Notes under the pieces: generated by a model
Told to the model about the DNA's origin: nothing
Seen by the model: the letters and a program-made list of their open reading frames with translations, nothing else
Database searches by the model: none
Translations under genes and position numbers: made by a program
Shown: one piece after another, positions 49,880 through 64,000 of the stretch
Layout of the letters: every line of letters starts with the position of its first letter
Position numbering within the stretch: position 1 is the first letter of the stretch
NCBI RefSeq assembly: GCF_901000735.1
Contig: NC_081541.1
Span: forward strand, 33,436,060-33,500,059
DNA length: 64,000 nucleotides
Reading direction: 5' to 3'
Source of the DNA: Corylus avellana
Lineage: Eukaryota > Streptophyta > Magnoliopsida > Fagales > Betulaceae

Positions 49880-50144
49880 CCCTCACCCTTACTAGCTTAA
49901 AAGGCCACTCGATTTGCCGGCCAAAATCGATTTCGTTGATTGTTAGCAACGAAAACGGGCGACGCACCGGCACTGCAAATCTGAGCAAATTGCAACCGCA
50001 ACCCACGGCTTCAACCCTTCTGAGGAAATCGCAATGGCAAAGCTTGGGTTTTGCAGCAGCTGACGACCACGACCCACACTCGTTCTCCTCTGCCAGCGAC
50101 GAGCTCAAGACGGTGAAGGAGTCCCACGGTTACGACGGCGAAAG

Positions 50145-50718
50145 ATGGAGTACTCCGAGGGTGAGGTAAGCGATTCAGGATTGAGCCATCCGATTTGCAA
50201 ATGTGGGAGCAAAACAGTGATCAAAACAGCTTCCACAACTAAAAATAATGGCAAGAGGTTTTATGCGTGCGTAAATTATGTGGTAAGTTTATTGTTTAGG
50301 AATTTTATTTGAACAGAAATAACATGTTTGCTGTTTTAGTAATTGTTTAGACCTTAATTGTGTGATTATACAGAATGACAAAAATCGTGGTTGCAATTTC
50401 TTTAAATGGGTTGATCCAGACATTTGTGTGTGCTGTGATCGAGTGATGTCGATGTTGATGGAGTGGCAGCAAGATTTGAAGTCTGAAAGAGCAATGGAAG
50501 TCTTGAAATGCAAGATTGAAATTGCTCAGATCAAGTCGAAAATGGAAGTTGATGCTGCTAATTTCGCACTTAAACTTGAAAGGCAGAAGAATAAGTATAA
50601 CGGCTTGCAGCTGAAGTTCCAAGCTACACTTGCATGTTGTTTGTGTGTTGTCGCTGTAATGATGTTTTATCTATTTTCTTCTAATGGACTTGCATCAAGG
50701 CTGATGTTGACCAGATGA
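50145..50718 (+). CDS. GRF-type zinc-finger protein with C-terminal membrane anchor, carried by the MULE
   Basis: Two exons, 50145-50282 and 50374-50718, with intron GTAAGT...TTATACAG. Phases fit and give 160 residues. The N-terminus holds a GRF zinc finger (residues about 18-60): ICKCGSKTVIK, KRFYACVNY, RGCNFFKWVD, with the C-x-C...C...C ligands and the G-R-F-type core. Then comes a charged coiled coil (RAMEVLKCKIEIAQIKSKME) and a hydrophobic segment (LACCLCVVAVMMFYLF) near the end. GRF fingers bind nucleic acid in other proteins; the role here is unknown. It sits just inside the left inverted repeat, opposite to the transposase, like a second Mutator gene, but it does not resemble mudrB. 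The ATG at 50145 is in a good context (AAAGATGGAG); a longer upstream frame is out of phase. Confidence 0.82.
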
Positions 50719-51294
50719 AGAAGACAACTGAATTTGCATGTTTTTGTTGTCGTCACTTGTTAATCCAATCCAACTGTTATCAGCCTATGAAACTTGTGTT
50801 ATGTTTTATTTTGTAATGTTTTTTTGCATGAATTTTGTTGAATTTGGAATATTTGGAATGTTTTGGAATGCTTTGTATGAATTTTGTTGGTACAAATTAA
50901 CAAGCTGTTTTTGGGATTTGTTCACAGAATTGAGTCCTCTATTGAATTTGATGTCTGTCAATTTCAACAGTCGAGAATTTCACAAGTTGGGTATCCGGTT
51001 TATAACATGCTCGTAAACCCATACATAATCTTAAATGAAAATAACAAGTGAATAACCTATAGCAGCCAACCTGAAATTAGAGAATGCTTGTTACATAAAA
51101 TATTGCATTTGGCCTGGATGCTTATCAGAGTCCAACACTCACAAACAGATTGCATTATATTCTATCAGAGTTTCCAATCATGGGAAACATGCATGACAAG
51201 TTTAAATGTGCTATAAAAGGGTATATCGTCAAAACAAGCTCAATAAACCTGAATATGGACACACTAATAAACAAACATCATGGCTTCTAAGCCA
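50719..51294. other. 3' region of the GRF gene
   Basis: AT-rich and T-rich sequence (TGTTATGTTTTATTTTGTAATG near 50796) that may contain the poly(A) signal region. No gene seen. Confidence 0.5.
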
Positions 51295-51800
51295 TGATGC
51301 AATTCCACTAAGGAAATTGCCAATCATCCAAGTAGGGAAAAATTTCAGCACAATAGTTACAAAATGGTGAATCCATAAGTCACATAGTTTCTAAATGTTC
51401 CCAACAGTATACATCTATACCATTTTCACTTCATGCATTACAATTTACATTACAAAATATAAATACAACTTTGATGCAATTCCACTAAGGAAATTGTCAA
51501 TCATCCAACTAGTCAAGCATAACTATTACAAAATGGTGAATCCATAAGTCACATAGTTTCCAAATGTTCCCAACACTATACATCTATACCATTTTCACTT
51601 GGCACATTACAATTTACATAACAGAATATAAATACAACTTTGATGCAATTCCACTAAGGAAATTGTCAATCATCCAACTAGTCAACAATTTCAGCATAAT
51701 AGTTACAAAATGGTGAATCCATAAGTCGCATAGTCAGTTTCTAAATGTTCCCAAAAAAGTTTCAAACATTTTCACTTCATGCATCACATAGTTTCAAACA
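51295..51800. repeat. Tandem repeat of about 165-176 bp, nearly three copies
   Basis: Each unit begins TGATGCAATTCCACTAAGGA and contains TAGTTACAAAATGGTGAATC and ATACATCTATACCATTTTCA. It lies between the two convergent genes of the MULE and likely falls in their 3' regions. Confidence 0.9.
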
Positions 51801-51822
51801 CAAAAAAGTTGTCAATAACAAA

Positions 51823-54800
51823 TCATAGTTCCCACATTTTCTTCTTCCCTCTGCCCTTCACTACTGTGGTGGACTTCTCTTTCCCCTTATTCATTGTTCG
51901 AACATGGTCCCCAAAACCTGGCGGAGGGTGGTCAGCAGTTGTCTCCTTACCCTTCTGTATGTCAAAATCTGGTGGGACAGTTCTAAATGTTATACCACCA
52001 ACTCGGGGAGGACCCCAAGAGCATACGGGTCCACCACCTAGAATTGGGGGTGGGCCAGCAGGGTCCCCAGTCAAATCAACAATAAGCTTCTGGTTGGTAG
52101 GTTGTCTCTTACTCCCAACATGCTCCCTTAACCTACCACCCACCCTAGTCCTTGTAGCCAATCCTACAGTTGTCTTCTGCTTATGACCAAATATTGATTT
52201 AGCCTGCAATATAGATATACCATCAGGCTAGTAAAGTTGGGGTTAATATGAAAAATCACCAAATAAGAAAAATGAAAATTTGCTCACATTTGGTCTATAT
52301 GCATAATGTGTTGTTGCTCTGTTAGCTGTTCTGGCTTGATGGGATGAAGAAGGTACTACTCTAGCCGGCTCTGGTGCAGGATGGGATGCAGGATGGGATG
52401 CAGGCTGTGATGGAGGCTCTGGTGCAGGTTGTGATGCAGGATGTGATGGAGGGTTTGGTGCATACCCTGATGGAGTCTCTGGTGAAGGCTGTGATTGTGT
52501 GTTCACTCTTGCTCTTTTTGCACCAGCTGATGGTATGTTAACTCTTCCCCTTTCTGCCCCAATTGATGGTATGTTAACTCTTCCCCTTTTTGGCCCAGCT
52601 GATGGTGTGTTAACTCTTCCCCTTTTTGCACCTCTAAAAGGTGTGTTCACTCTTGATCTTGAGGTGGTGGTTGCTGAGGTGGCAGTTGAAGATCCATCCA
52701 ACTACAACAATATAGTGCATACAGTAAACTAAACCCAACACAATTGTTGACAAATATAGTCAATTCAACACTAATCAACAAAGAGTAAATACAGCAAACT
52801 AAACCCAATACAATTGTTCACAAATATAGTCAATTCAACACTAATCAACAATGAGTAAATACAGCAAACTAAACAAGTGACTTACCATGTCCAAACTCCA
52901 GTCAATTGATGCATTCTCTCTGTAAAATTGTCTCGTGCGGTCCCTTCTTTCCTCATGTCGCAGCCTAGCTTCGCATGATCTCTTATTGTGACCAAACTTC
53001 CGACAGTGCCCACATTGATTCTTATTTCCCCCCTTCCTGATTGCACTAGGGTTTCTTGGTTCTTCAACACCCCTATTTCGGAGTTTTTTTGGTCTGCCAG
53101 GAGTTACTCTCGATTTGGGTGGCTCAATGTTAGGTTGGTCACTTCTAGGCAATTGCTCTTCACTTGGCACAGGGTAGATAATGTGATCATAGCACTTCAA
53201 GTACATCTCCTTGCTGTAGTATGGACTTAAATAATCATTAGGGTCTCTACCTTGGTGTAAGATGGCTGAAATGGCATGAGAACATGGGATACCAGTTACA
53301 TCCCATTTCCTGCAACCACAAGTTCTGCCATCCACATCTATAACAAACCTCCTCCCAAGGCACTCAACTTCAAACATACCATGTCCAGCATATGTACAGC
53401 AACAAGAACTGGCTTCATCCTCTTCCTTTTCAAGTTTTTTTCTAATCTTTGGCCCTATGGCCTCCTCCATCGAATTGATCATCTCCTTCTTCCTCACGTA
53501 CCTTCTCATTAACTTACATCTAATTCCTTCCAACATGGACAAGATTGTCTGGTCACGGAACTTTTTGATCCAAGAATTGAAGCTCTCACATGTATTATTG
53601 TGTAAGAGGCCAGACTTGACATTTGTATTGAACCAACCCCTACACCATGTGTTGGGGTCAACTTTCTCCAGGTATGCATGGGCATCCTTGCTAGTTCTCT
53701 TTATCTCATCCATCACTCTGTAGAACTCTAGCTTTGTGTAAGCTGCAGCAGCTTGCCATAGAAGGTCTTTCAGTAGCACCCCCCGATGACCTTCACTTCT
53801 GAAATTCGCGTACAAGTGCCTAACACATGTACGATGCTCGGACTGCAGACATACATGCTTTAGGCTTTGAACAAGGCCTTGCACAATATTTGAAAACATA
53901 ATTAGTTGCATGCACTACACCAAACTCTGAATTTATATGAATAATAACTTATTCTAAATTTACCTTCTGTCGATCTGAAATAAAAGTCCACCCATGTCGA
54001 GTTGGACCAAGATCTGTGACAAGCGCCTCCAAGAACCATGTCCAGCTATCTCTTGTCTCAGCCTCTACCACAGCCATTGCAATTGGGTACATGTTGTTGT
54101 TGGCATCCCTGCCAACAGCAGCCATTAGCTGCCCCTTATACATACCCTTTAAAAAACATGCATCAACACCAATAATAGGCCTACACCCTTCCTTAAAGCC
54201 ATTCTTCATGGCTGCCAATGAAACATAAAGCCTTTGAAATCTGCAAGGTACCTCAGCCATTGGTCTCTCAACCATTAGAATCATACAACTGCCCACATTA
54301 GTGCTCCTAACCATGGAGCAATAATCCCACAAACGATGGTACTGCTGATCCAATCTCCCATATATTGCTTCTCTTGCTTTTTTCCTTGCCCTATACAGGG
54401 AACTCACATGGACATCCACATTCCATTTGTTTTTCACCTTTTTATGCAACACATCTATGGGCATGTTTGGCTGCTCCCTAAAAGAATCCATACACCACTC
54501 AGCAATCCAAGTTGAAGTTACCATATGATTTTGGTACTTCCTAGTGCAAGTGTGTTTGGGTCTTATGGACACTAAAAGGAATGTCATCTCATTTTTCAAC
54601 TGCCTCCCATACACCCTATACCTGCACCTCGGGTCTTTGCAAACTATGACAATCCTTTTCAGCTAATTTCTCTTGAATCTCAAATCCTTCCCTCTTATAA
54701 TATTGTACTGTTTCACTGCTTTTCTAAATTCAGAAGCATTGTGAAATGTATTCCCTTTAATCAATGTAGGATTATTTAAATCACTAGAATCAAACTGCAC

Positions 54801-55646
54801 CCTTTTGGTTACATCCCTCCGGGAGGGCACTGCACTATCATCACCACTATCATGTGGTGACCTAAGCTGGTCACTATCATCCCTGTGTGAACTATCATCA
54901 CTCTCTTCCCTCTCTTCCATCTCTTCTCCACCTCTATGTTGTCCATCACTTCCACCTGCATCACTTTCTCCAGCATCATCATCCTCATCATGATCTTGAT
55001 CATCATCCTCCTCATCATTTCCCCCAAGCTCATCATTGTCATCCCCATCAACCTCTGCACCTTCATCATTTCCAACCCCCTCATCAATGTTCCTATAAGC
55101 AGGAGCACTATCCTCATCCGAGTCAAGACAGTCAGTATCATCACTAAGGACTGAATCCCAAAAAGCATTCTTCCTAAACACGACTGTCCTCTCATACTCT
55201 GAATTCTCGTCATCATCGCCTTCTACAACAACATCTACTACACCATACATTACTGTATACAACACAACAAGATCATGACCTACATGGTTTGCCACCATTT
55301 CAATTACATCGTGGTCAGAGGACATGAGTCTCAACCCTTGTTCTAAAGGATATCCTGGTACACAGTAATACACAAGGTCCCCAGACCTATACCCATATGT
55401 CTTACATATATCCTCTATGTCAGAAAATTTCAATTTAGAACTATCATATGGCTCTGGGTGATTACTAACATCGCCCCCAACATAATGAACCCTATGTTGC
55501 CTGTTAAAAGTACCCCCATGGTGCACCTCAAACATCATAGTGTGTGGCCCCATCATGTGACCTGCCACATTCATTACATTGACAAGTTTAAATGTGCCAA
55601 CAGTAAACACTAATAGAAGGACAAAGTTGTAAATATACAACTTCAT
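51823..55646 (-). pseudogene. MuDR-type MULE transposase (about 1156 codons), one amber stop and one probable splice-site loss
   Basis: This is the nuclear cut-and-paste transposase of the MULE. Minus exons: 55646-53964, 53878-52886, 52701-52288 and 52203-51823. Order: PB1-like domain (FEVHHGGTFNRQHRVHYVGG), acidic linker, Mutator DNA-binding domain (VQFDSSDLNNPTLIKGNTF, then RFKRN-stop-LKRIVIVCKDPRCRYR), MULE catalytic domain (GVDACFLKG, TFISDRQK), SWIM zinc finger (CGCRKWDVTGIPCSH), CCHC knuckle (CGHCRKFGHNKRSC), and a basic Pro-rich tail in exons 3-4 with repeats of the type GAKRGRVNTPS. Defects: TAG at 54665-54663, in frame on both sides, and the expected acceptor before exon 2 reading AA instead of AG (53879-53880). 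The ATG at 55646 is the first in frame; a later Met before TMMFEVHHGG is a better match to the family. Confidence 0.88.
52735..52875. repeat. 72-bp tandem duplication in a MULE transposase intron
   Basis: Two near-identical units with ACAATTGTTGACAAATATAG and TAAATACAGCAAACTAAAC between exons 2 and 3. Confidence 0.85.
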
Positions 55647-57480
55647 TTTTTTTCACAAAGTCATTCATAATATAAACCGGATAATACATTCAAGTATAGT
55701 TGGAAAAGGAAAAAAGGTAAAACAACTTTCAATTGTTTAGCTCACATCACAACCAAAAGCAAAAAAAAACCATTCAAAAAGAATGACCAAACCAACTCCT
55801 TTTTCATAATCTAATATGGTAGTTTGGTTGGTCTTTATAATGTCACTTATTAAATAACTTATTCTTATTTCTTAAACTTTTTTGCTTAATCACATGAAAC
55901 ATTTTTTTCACAAAGTCATTCATAATATAAACCGGATAGTACATGCAAGTATAGTTGGAAAAGGAAAAAAAGGTAAAGCAACTTTCAATTGTTTAGCTCA
56001 CATCACAACCAAAAGCAAAAAGAACCATTCAAAAAGAATGACCAAACCAACTCCTTTTTCATAATATAATATGGTAGTCTGGTTGGTCTTTATAATGTCA
56101 CTTATTAAATAACTTATTATTATTTCTTAAACTTTTTTGCTTAATCACATGAAACATTTTTTTCACAAAGTCATTCATAATATAAACCGGATAGTACATG
56201 CAAGTATAGTTGGAAAAGGAAAAAAGGTAAAGCAACTTTCAATTGTTTAGCTCACATCACAACCAAAAGCAAAAAAAACCATTCAAAAAGAATGAACAAA
56301 CCAACTCCTTTTTCATAATCTAATATGGTAGTCTGGTTGGTCTTTATAATGTCACTTATTAAATAACTTATTCTTATTTCTTAAACATTTTTGCTTAATC
56401 ACATGAAACATTTTTTTCACAAAGTCATTCATAATATAAACCGGATAGTACATGCAAGTATAGTTGGAAAAGGAAAAAAGGTAAAGCAACTTTCAATTGT
56501 TTAGCTCACATCACAACCAAAAGCAAAAAGAACCATTCAAAAAGAATGACCAAACCAACTCCTTTTTCATAATCTAATATGGTAGTCTGGTTGGTCTTTA
56601 TAATGTCACTTATTAAATAACTTATTCTTATTTCTTAAACTTTTTTGCTTAATCACATGAAACATTTTTTTCACAAAGTCATTCATAATATAAACTAGAT
56701 AGTACATGCAAGTATAGTTGGAAAAGGAAAAAAGGTAAAGCAACTTTCAATTGTTTAGCTCACATCACAACCAAAAGCAAAAAGAACCATTCAAAAAGAA
56801 TGAACAAACCAACTCCTTTTTCATAATCTAATATGGTAGTTTGGTTGGTCTTTATAATGTCACTTATTAAATAACTTATTCTTATTTCTTAAACTTTTTT
56901 GCTTAATCACATGAAACATTTTTTTCACAAAGTCATTCATAATATAAACCGGATAGTACATGCAAGTATAGTTGGAAAAGGAAAAAAAGGTAAAGCAACT
57001 TTCAATTGTTTAGCTCACATCACAACCAAAAGCAAAAAGAACCATTCAAAAAGAATGACCAAACCAACTCCTTTTTCATAATATAATATGGTAGTCTGGT
57101 TGGTCTTTATAATGTCACTTATTAAATAACTTATTCTTATTTCTTAAACTTTTTTGCTTAATCACATGAAACATTTTTTTCACAAAGTCATTCATAATAT
57201 AAACCGGATAGTACATGCAAGTATAGTTGGAAAAGGAAAAAAAGGTAAAGCAACTTTCAATTGTTTAGCTCACATCACAACCAAAAGCAAAAAGAACCAT
57301 TCAAAAAGAATGACCAAACCAACTCCTTTTTCATAATATAATATGGTAGTTTGGTTGGTCTTTATAATGTCACTTATTAAATAACTTATTCTTATTTCTT
57401 AAACTTTTTTGCTTAATCACATGAAACATTTTTTTCACAAAGTCATTCATAATATAAACCGCTTAGTACATTCAATTATA
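55647..57480. repeat. 255-bp tandem array upstream of the MULE transposase, about seven copies
   Basis: Units start near 55648, 55904, 56158, 56413, 56668, 56923, 57178 and 57434 (partial). Each contains CAAAGTCATTCATAATATAA, AGTATAGTTGGAAAAGGAAA, CACATCACAACCAAAAGC and GGTTGGTCTTTATAATGTCA, with only a few differences between units. The array begins within 20 bp of the transposase ATG, so it is leader or promoter DNA. The same 60-codon frame recurs in three units because of the repeat and is not a gene. Confidence 0.95.
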
Positions 57481-58278
57481 GTTGGAAAAAAAAAAAAAAA
57501 AAACTGAGAGGAGATGGCGATGAGATGGTGAGGGGAATGACAATAGCATTTGCCTAAACTCAGCAACCAAATCATGCAAAAGTAATGGAAGGGGACCACA
57601 CCTATATTTAATGTATTACATTCGTAGTGCCAATCAAGTGTCCAACATAAGCACCAACTAGGGGACCACGCATTAGATCAGACAAAAAAGAAAATGGTAT
57701 TTGGGGGCCAACTAGGGGACCACGCTTTAGATCAGACAAAAAAGAAAATGGTATTTGGGGGCCACACTTCAGTCTCAGAAGACAATATTACCAAACAATA
57801 TGACAACTTTCCCTCAACATTATCAGAAACCAAAACTTTCCACACCAAAAAAATGACAAGGACGAATCAGCAACCAACAACAAGTCAATGCGAAAAAAAA
57901 TGACAAGGACGAATTCCACGGATGACCCATCGCAAATCGACAAAAATAGCCACACTAAAACCTCAACAAAATGCATTCTAAAAGTGTTACATGCAAAAAC
58001 CCCAAATATCAAATACAAATTAATGATCAAAAACAATAAACGTCAAGATACACAAAACGTAAATCGTACATGATTATAGCAGTAACGAACTGAGTTTGAC
58101 ACGATTTCTGACTAAATCGACACCAAAAGCTCAAGGGTCTACTCTGGTTCGCCGACACGGTGGTGGATGGGTTCGAAAGATGACTTTTCCTTCACGTTGG
58201 AAATATCGAATGAGATCTCAGTTGTAGGTTTAATTTGGGATTTTTTCAAAGAGGGTAATCTAGACATTTAACTTAGTT
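57481..58278. other. Upstream region of the MULE, with a small tandem duplication
   Basis: A unit of about 53 bp with AACTAGGGGACCACGC and AAAATGGTATTTGGGGGCC is duplicated at about 57655-57765, and TGACAAGGACGAATYC occurs twice near 57855 and 57901. No gene supported. Confidence 0.6.
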
Positions 58279-58488
58279 AGTATGAGGGTATAATGGGTAG
58301 TTCAGGTGAAAAAAGTCACGTGCAGGTCACGTGTTTCGTTTTCCGTTTGGGGTTAACGATTGATTTAGACGAAGGAGTCCAAATTGAGAGCAATTGAAAG
58401 TTCAGGGGATTAAATTGAGAGATTTTGAAGTTCAGGGGGAGTATTTCAAAACGGGTGGAAGTTTGGGGGTCCTTAGTGAAGTTTCCCC
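58279..58488 (-). repeat. MULE right terminal inverted repeat
   Basis: 210 bp, reverse complement of 49670-49879 with few mismatches. Ends AAGTTTCCCC at 58488. Confidence 0.95.
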
Positions 58489-59417
58489 ATTTGGTAAAGA
58501 AGAATTTTATGCCACAACAGGAAGGGGTCATTGATCTTTCTCTGGAGATCTTTATGGTGTGTAAGGAAAAGAAGGCAATACATGCGAAGTTTGATCCATC
58601 TTTGGATAGCAAACAAAATTTTCAACATAATCATCACAATCTTATGATGATTAAAGGCGTCATGTTTATTATGAGGTGTGACCTTGTTATGATTTTGAGA
58701 AGATGAGAATGGAATGAGTTGACTAGACATTCGAAGGACCGTGGGAAGAACCAGCCGAATTCGAGGGCAAATTCTCTCCAACTTGGGGAGAATTATGCAG
58801 ATCGTTGAGCCTCGTCTGCAACACGTTCAAACGAGCCTTAGCCCGAGAGCCTCGTCTGCAAGCTTGTCCGGGGATCGTCCGGACGGCTATGTTATCTTCG
58901 TCTGATGAATTTTACTAAATAGGCCATATCTAGGGTTTCAAACCTCTGATTAGAGCACGCTGATGGCGTTGGAAAGCTAACTCAAAGCTCTACAAAGTCA
59001 TGTTTCACAATTTTGGCTAATTCCGATGTTTACTAGGTCCAAATCGATAGTAAAGAGAAGATTGGAAAGCTGGACGACGTTATGCTTAATTTATACACTT
59101 TTTATTTAGTGCATAAAAATAAAATTTGCTTGTAGAATTACAATTTCCGACTTTAATTTGTACTTTTATTAATTTTAGGGTCTGGGGCCTATAAATACAT
59201 GCTTATAGCCTTTAGAAACGCAACTTTTGATATTATTTGAGTTTTATGCAATAAGAAGCCTCAGAGTTGAGTTTTCTTCATATTTTCCTTCAAACCATAG
59301 ATAGACTCTATAGTTTTGAGAAGAATTCTTAAATCTTTGATAGACTCAAGGTTTAAATTATCTATCCGTTCTTTTCTTGCTGTTATTCGCTGCAGCCCTC
59401 CAAGTCAGGTTGCATCA
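58489..59417 (+). mobile_element. Ty3/gypsy remnant: 3' internal end, polypurine tract and LTR
   Basis: 58498-58780 matches the region just inside the 3' LTR of the element at 1-2307 (opposite strand there). The polypurine tract AACTTGGGGAGAA is at 58780-58792. The LTR at 58793-59417 ends GGTTGCATCA and shares with the first element the stretch GATAGACTCTATA, GAGAAGAATTCT, TTCGCTGCAGCCC. A large part of the left side is cut off by the MULE insertion. A TATA-like TATAAATACA at about 59190 fits an LTR promoter. No coding domain remains. Confidence 0.82.
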
Positions 59418-59442
59418 GAAGGTATCCCCCCAAAAGCACTTG

Positions 59443-59542
59443 NNNNNNNNNNNNNNNNNNNNNNNNNNNNNNNNNNNNNNNNNNNNNNNNNNNNNNNNNN
59501 NNNNNNNNNNNNNNNNNNNNNNNNNNNNNNNNNNNNNNNNNN
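59443..59542. other. Assembly gap (100 N)
   Basis: Exactly 100 N, followed by an A-rich run just as after the gap at 5893-5947. Confidence 0.99.
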
Positions 59543-60538
59543 AAAAAAAAAAAGAAAAAAATTACATTCAGAGAGAGGAAATTGATGGGAGTTGGAGCTT
59601 TAGGAACACAGACAAATATGGAGAGGGGTCTCTATGTGTGTCAAAGAGGGTGAGTGTGTCCGTACGTGTTTGTGTGTACGAAAGTGAAACTGAAAGTAAA
59701 AGGAAAAAGAAATGAACTGACAAAAAAAAAAAAAGTAAAAAGGAAAGGATAGACGGAAAAATCGTGGTGGACACGGTGAATTCAGGAGAGCAAACCTGGA
59801 GTAGGATCGGCCATCTAATGGCGGATATGAGAATGCTTTTGAACACATTTCACACACCGGGAGGTAAACTATGTAGGACGTGAAGCCAACTTTCCAGCTC
59901 ATGGTCTAGCAAAGAAAATCTCCGATTGTATTTCGGATGTTATCCGGGTAGAGTCATCTGCTCTATCATATTGATTGATTAATATATAAGACAACGATTA
60001 TTTCAACCAAAAAAAATTAAAATGATTAAAAGCATTATTTTTATTTTTATTTAAAAAAAAAACAAAAAAAAAAAAAATTGAAAAGGAGTGGCTTAGGGCA
60101 AAATGGGGGTTCAAAATCTTATGTGCACAAGTATGGTTTTTATGTGTAGTTGAATTAGTCATAATTTTGGTTTAAAATATTAAGTAGACGTATGCTTGAA
60201 TTAGTTGTTAGCATTCGGTCTCTTACATGAATAAAAATTAAAATAAATAAGCCAGGATTACGGATTTCAACCCATTTATGTAGCCACTGAGGGAGGGAAA
60301 GGAAATCAATAACCGATAATCTTTTAAAGACACATTAAGTTGTTTGCAACATTTATATCTATAGCCCTTTAAAAAAATAAAAAAATAAAAATTATATCTA
60401 TAGTATTATTGGCAACAAAACTAAAATGAGTGAACTAAGACAACATTTAGTAACAATTATGTAGCATATCAACATGCATACAAATTAGCCTGAAAAGATT
60501 GCTTCTCCAACATTTCTTCTCTTTCACATAGGAATCAA
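59543..60538. repeat. Second copy of the S-RLK 3' flank
   Basis: Near-identical to 5948-6938. Differences are mainly in A/T homopolymers. Confidence 0.9.

Positions 60539-64000
<3,462 letters not shown>

Larger units (their letters stand above)
49670..58488 (-). mobile_element. Complete Mutator-like element (MULE) with 210-bp inverted repeats
   Basis: Terminal inverted repeats 49670-49879 and 58279-58488 start GGGGAAACTTCACT and differ at only about six or seven positions. Between them lie a MuDR-type transposase gene on minus (51823-55646), a GRF zinc-finger gene on plus (50145-50718) and a 255-bp repeat array upstream of the transposase. It is inserted in a gypsy remnant; the right flank continues ATTTGGTAA at 58489. 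The left flank is in a gap, so the expected 9-bp duplication cannot be checked. The transposase carries two defects, so present autonomy is doubtful. Confidence 0.93.

Noticed and set aside
54805..55154. Ser- and His/Pro-rich plus frames opposite the MULE transposase
   Set aside because: Shadow of the acidic Asp/Glu linker codons on the opposite strand.
55882..57336. The same 60-residue frame three times (MLNHMKHFFHKVIHNINRIV...)
   Set aside because: It recurs only because of the 255-bp tandem array. No domain, and it lies in promoter/leader DNA of the MULE transposase.

Overview
This is a repeat-dense plant nuclear window. Introns with GT/AG borders, a G-type lectin S-receptor kinase (S-RLK) cluster, plant L1, copia, gypsy, CACTA (En/Spm) and Mutator-like (MULE) elements, and AT-rich intergenic DNA all point to a flowering plant. 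A eudicot is likely, but the species cannot be read from the sequence. There are four N gaps (5893-5947, 44329-44428, 49570-49669, 59443-59542), so this is scaffolded draft sequence.

Layout: 1-2307 is a deleted Ty3/gypsy element (minus strand). 2309-2800 is a TRIM-like mini retrotransposon. 2953-4265 is an S-RLK pseudogene. 6939-12861 (minus) is an apparently intact seven-exon S-RLK gene of about 855 codons with a defective copia element (8630-11018) in intron 2. 13258-14852 holds S-RLK and LTR relics. From 15265 a CACTA element (CACTA-1) starts. It contains a nearly complete L1 LINE (16041-21762, 14-bp target-site duplication) and broken TNPA/TNP2-type genes (23.1-29.2 kb). A second CACTA element (CACTA-2) is inserted into it at 30407. 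CACTA-2 has a core-deleted transposase (38.0-40.6 kb) and captured host gene pieces: the first exon of a fimbrin, exons of a 2-oxoglutarate/Fe(II) oxygenase, and one unidentified exon. 49670-58488 is a complete MULE with 210-bp terminal inverted repeats, carrying a MuDR-type transposase gene (minus) and a small GRF zinc-finger membrane protein gene (plus). 58489-59417 is another gypsy remnant. From 59543 to the window end lies a near-identical second copy of the S-RLK gene.

The most important structural point is that the contig between two 100-N gaps (44429-49569) appears to be placed backwards. The last 361 bases before the first gap (43968-44328) are exactly the reverse complement of the last 361 bases before the second gap (49209-49569). 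Turning the contig round merges these ends. It also makes the CACTA-like end at 47966 the missing right terminus of CACTA-2, with a matching 3-bp target duplication (tac), and places the leader and subterminal repeats of CACTA-1 at 46997-47420 in the correct orientation.

The only genes that look able to make full proteins are the S-RLK gene, its copy at the right edge, the GRF zinc-finger gene and L1 ORF1. L1 ORF2 is interrupted by one amber codon. The MULE transposase has one amber codon and one probable splice-site loss. Both CACTA transposases are clearly broken.
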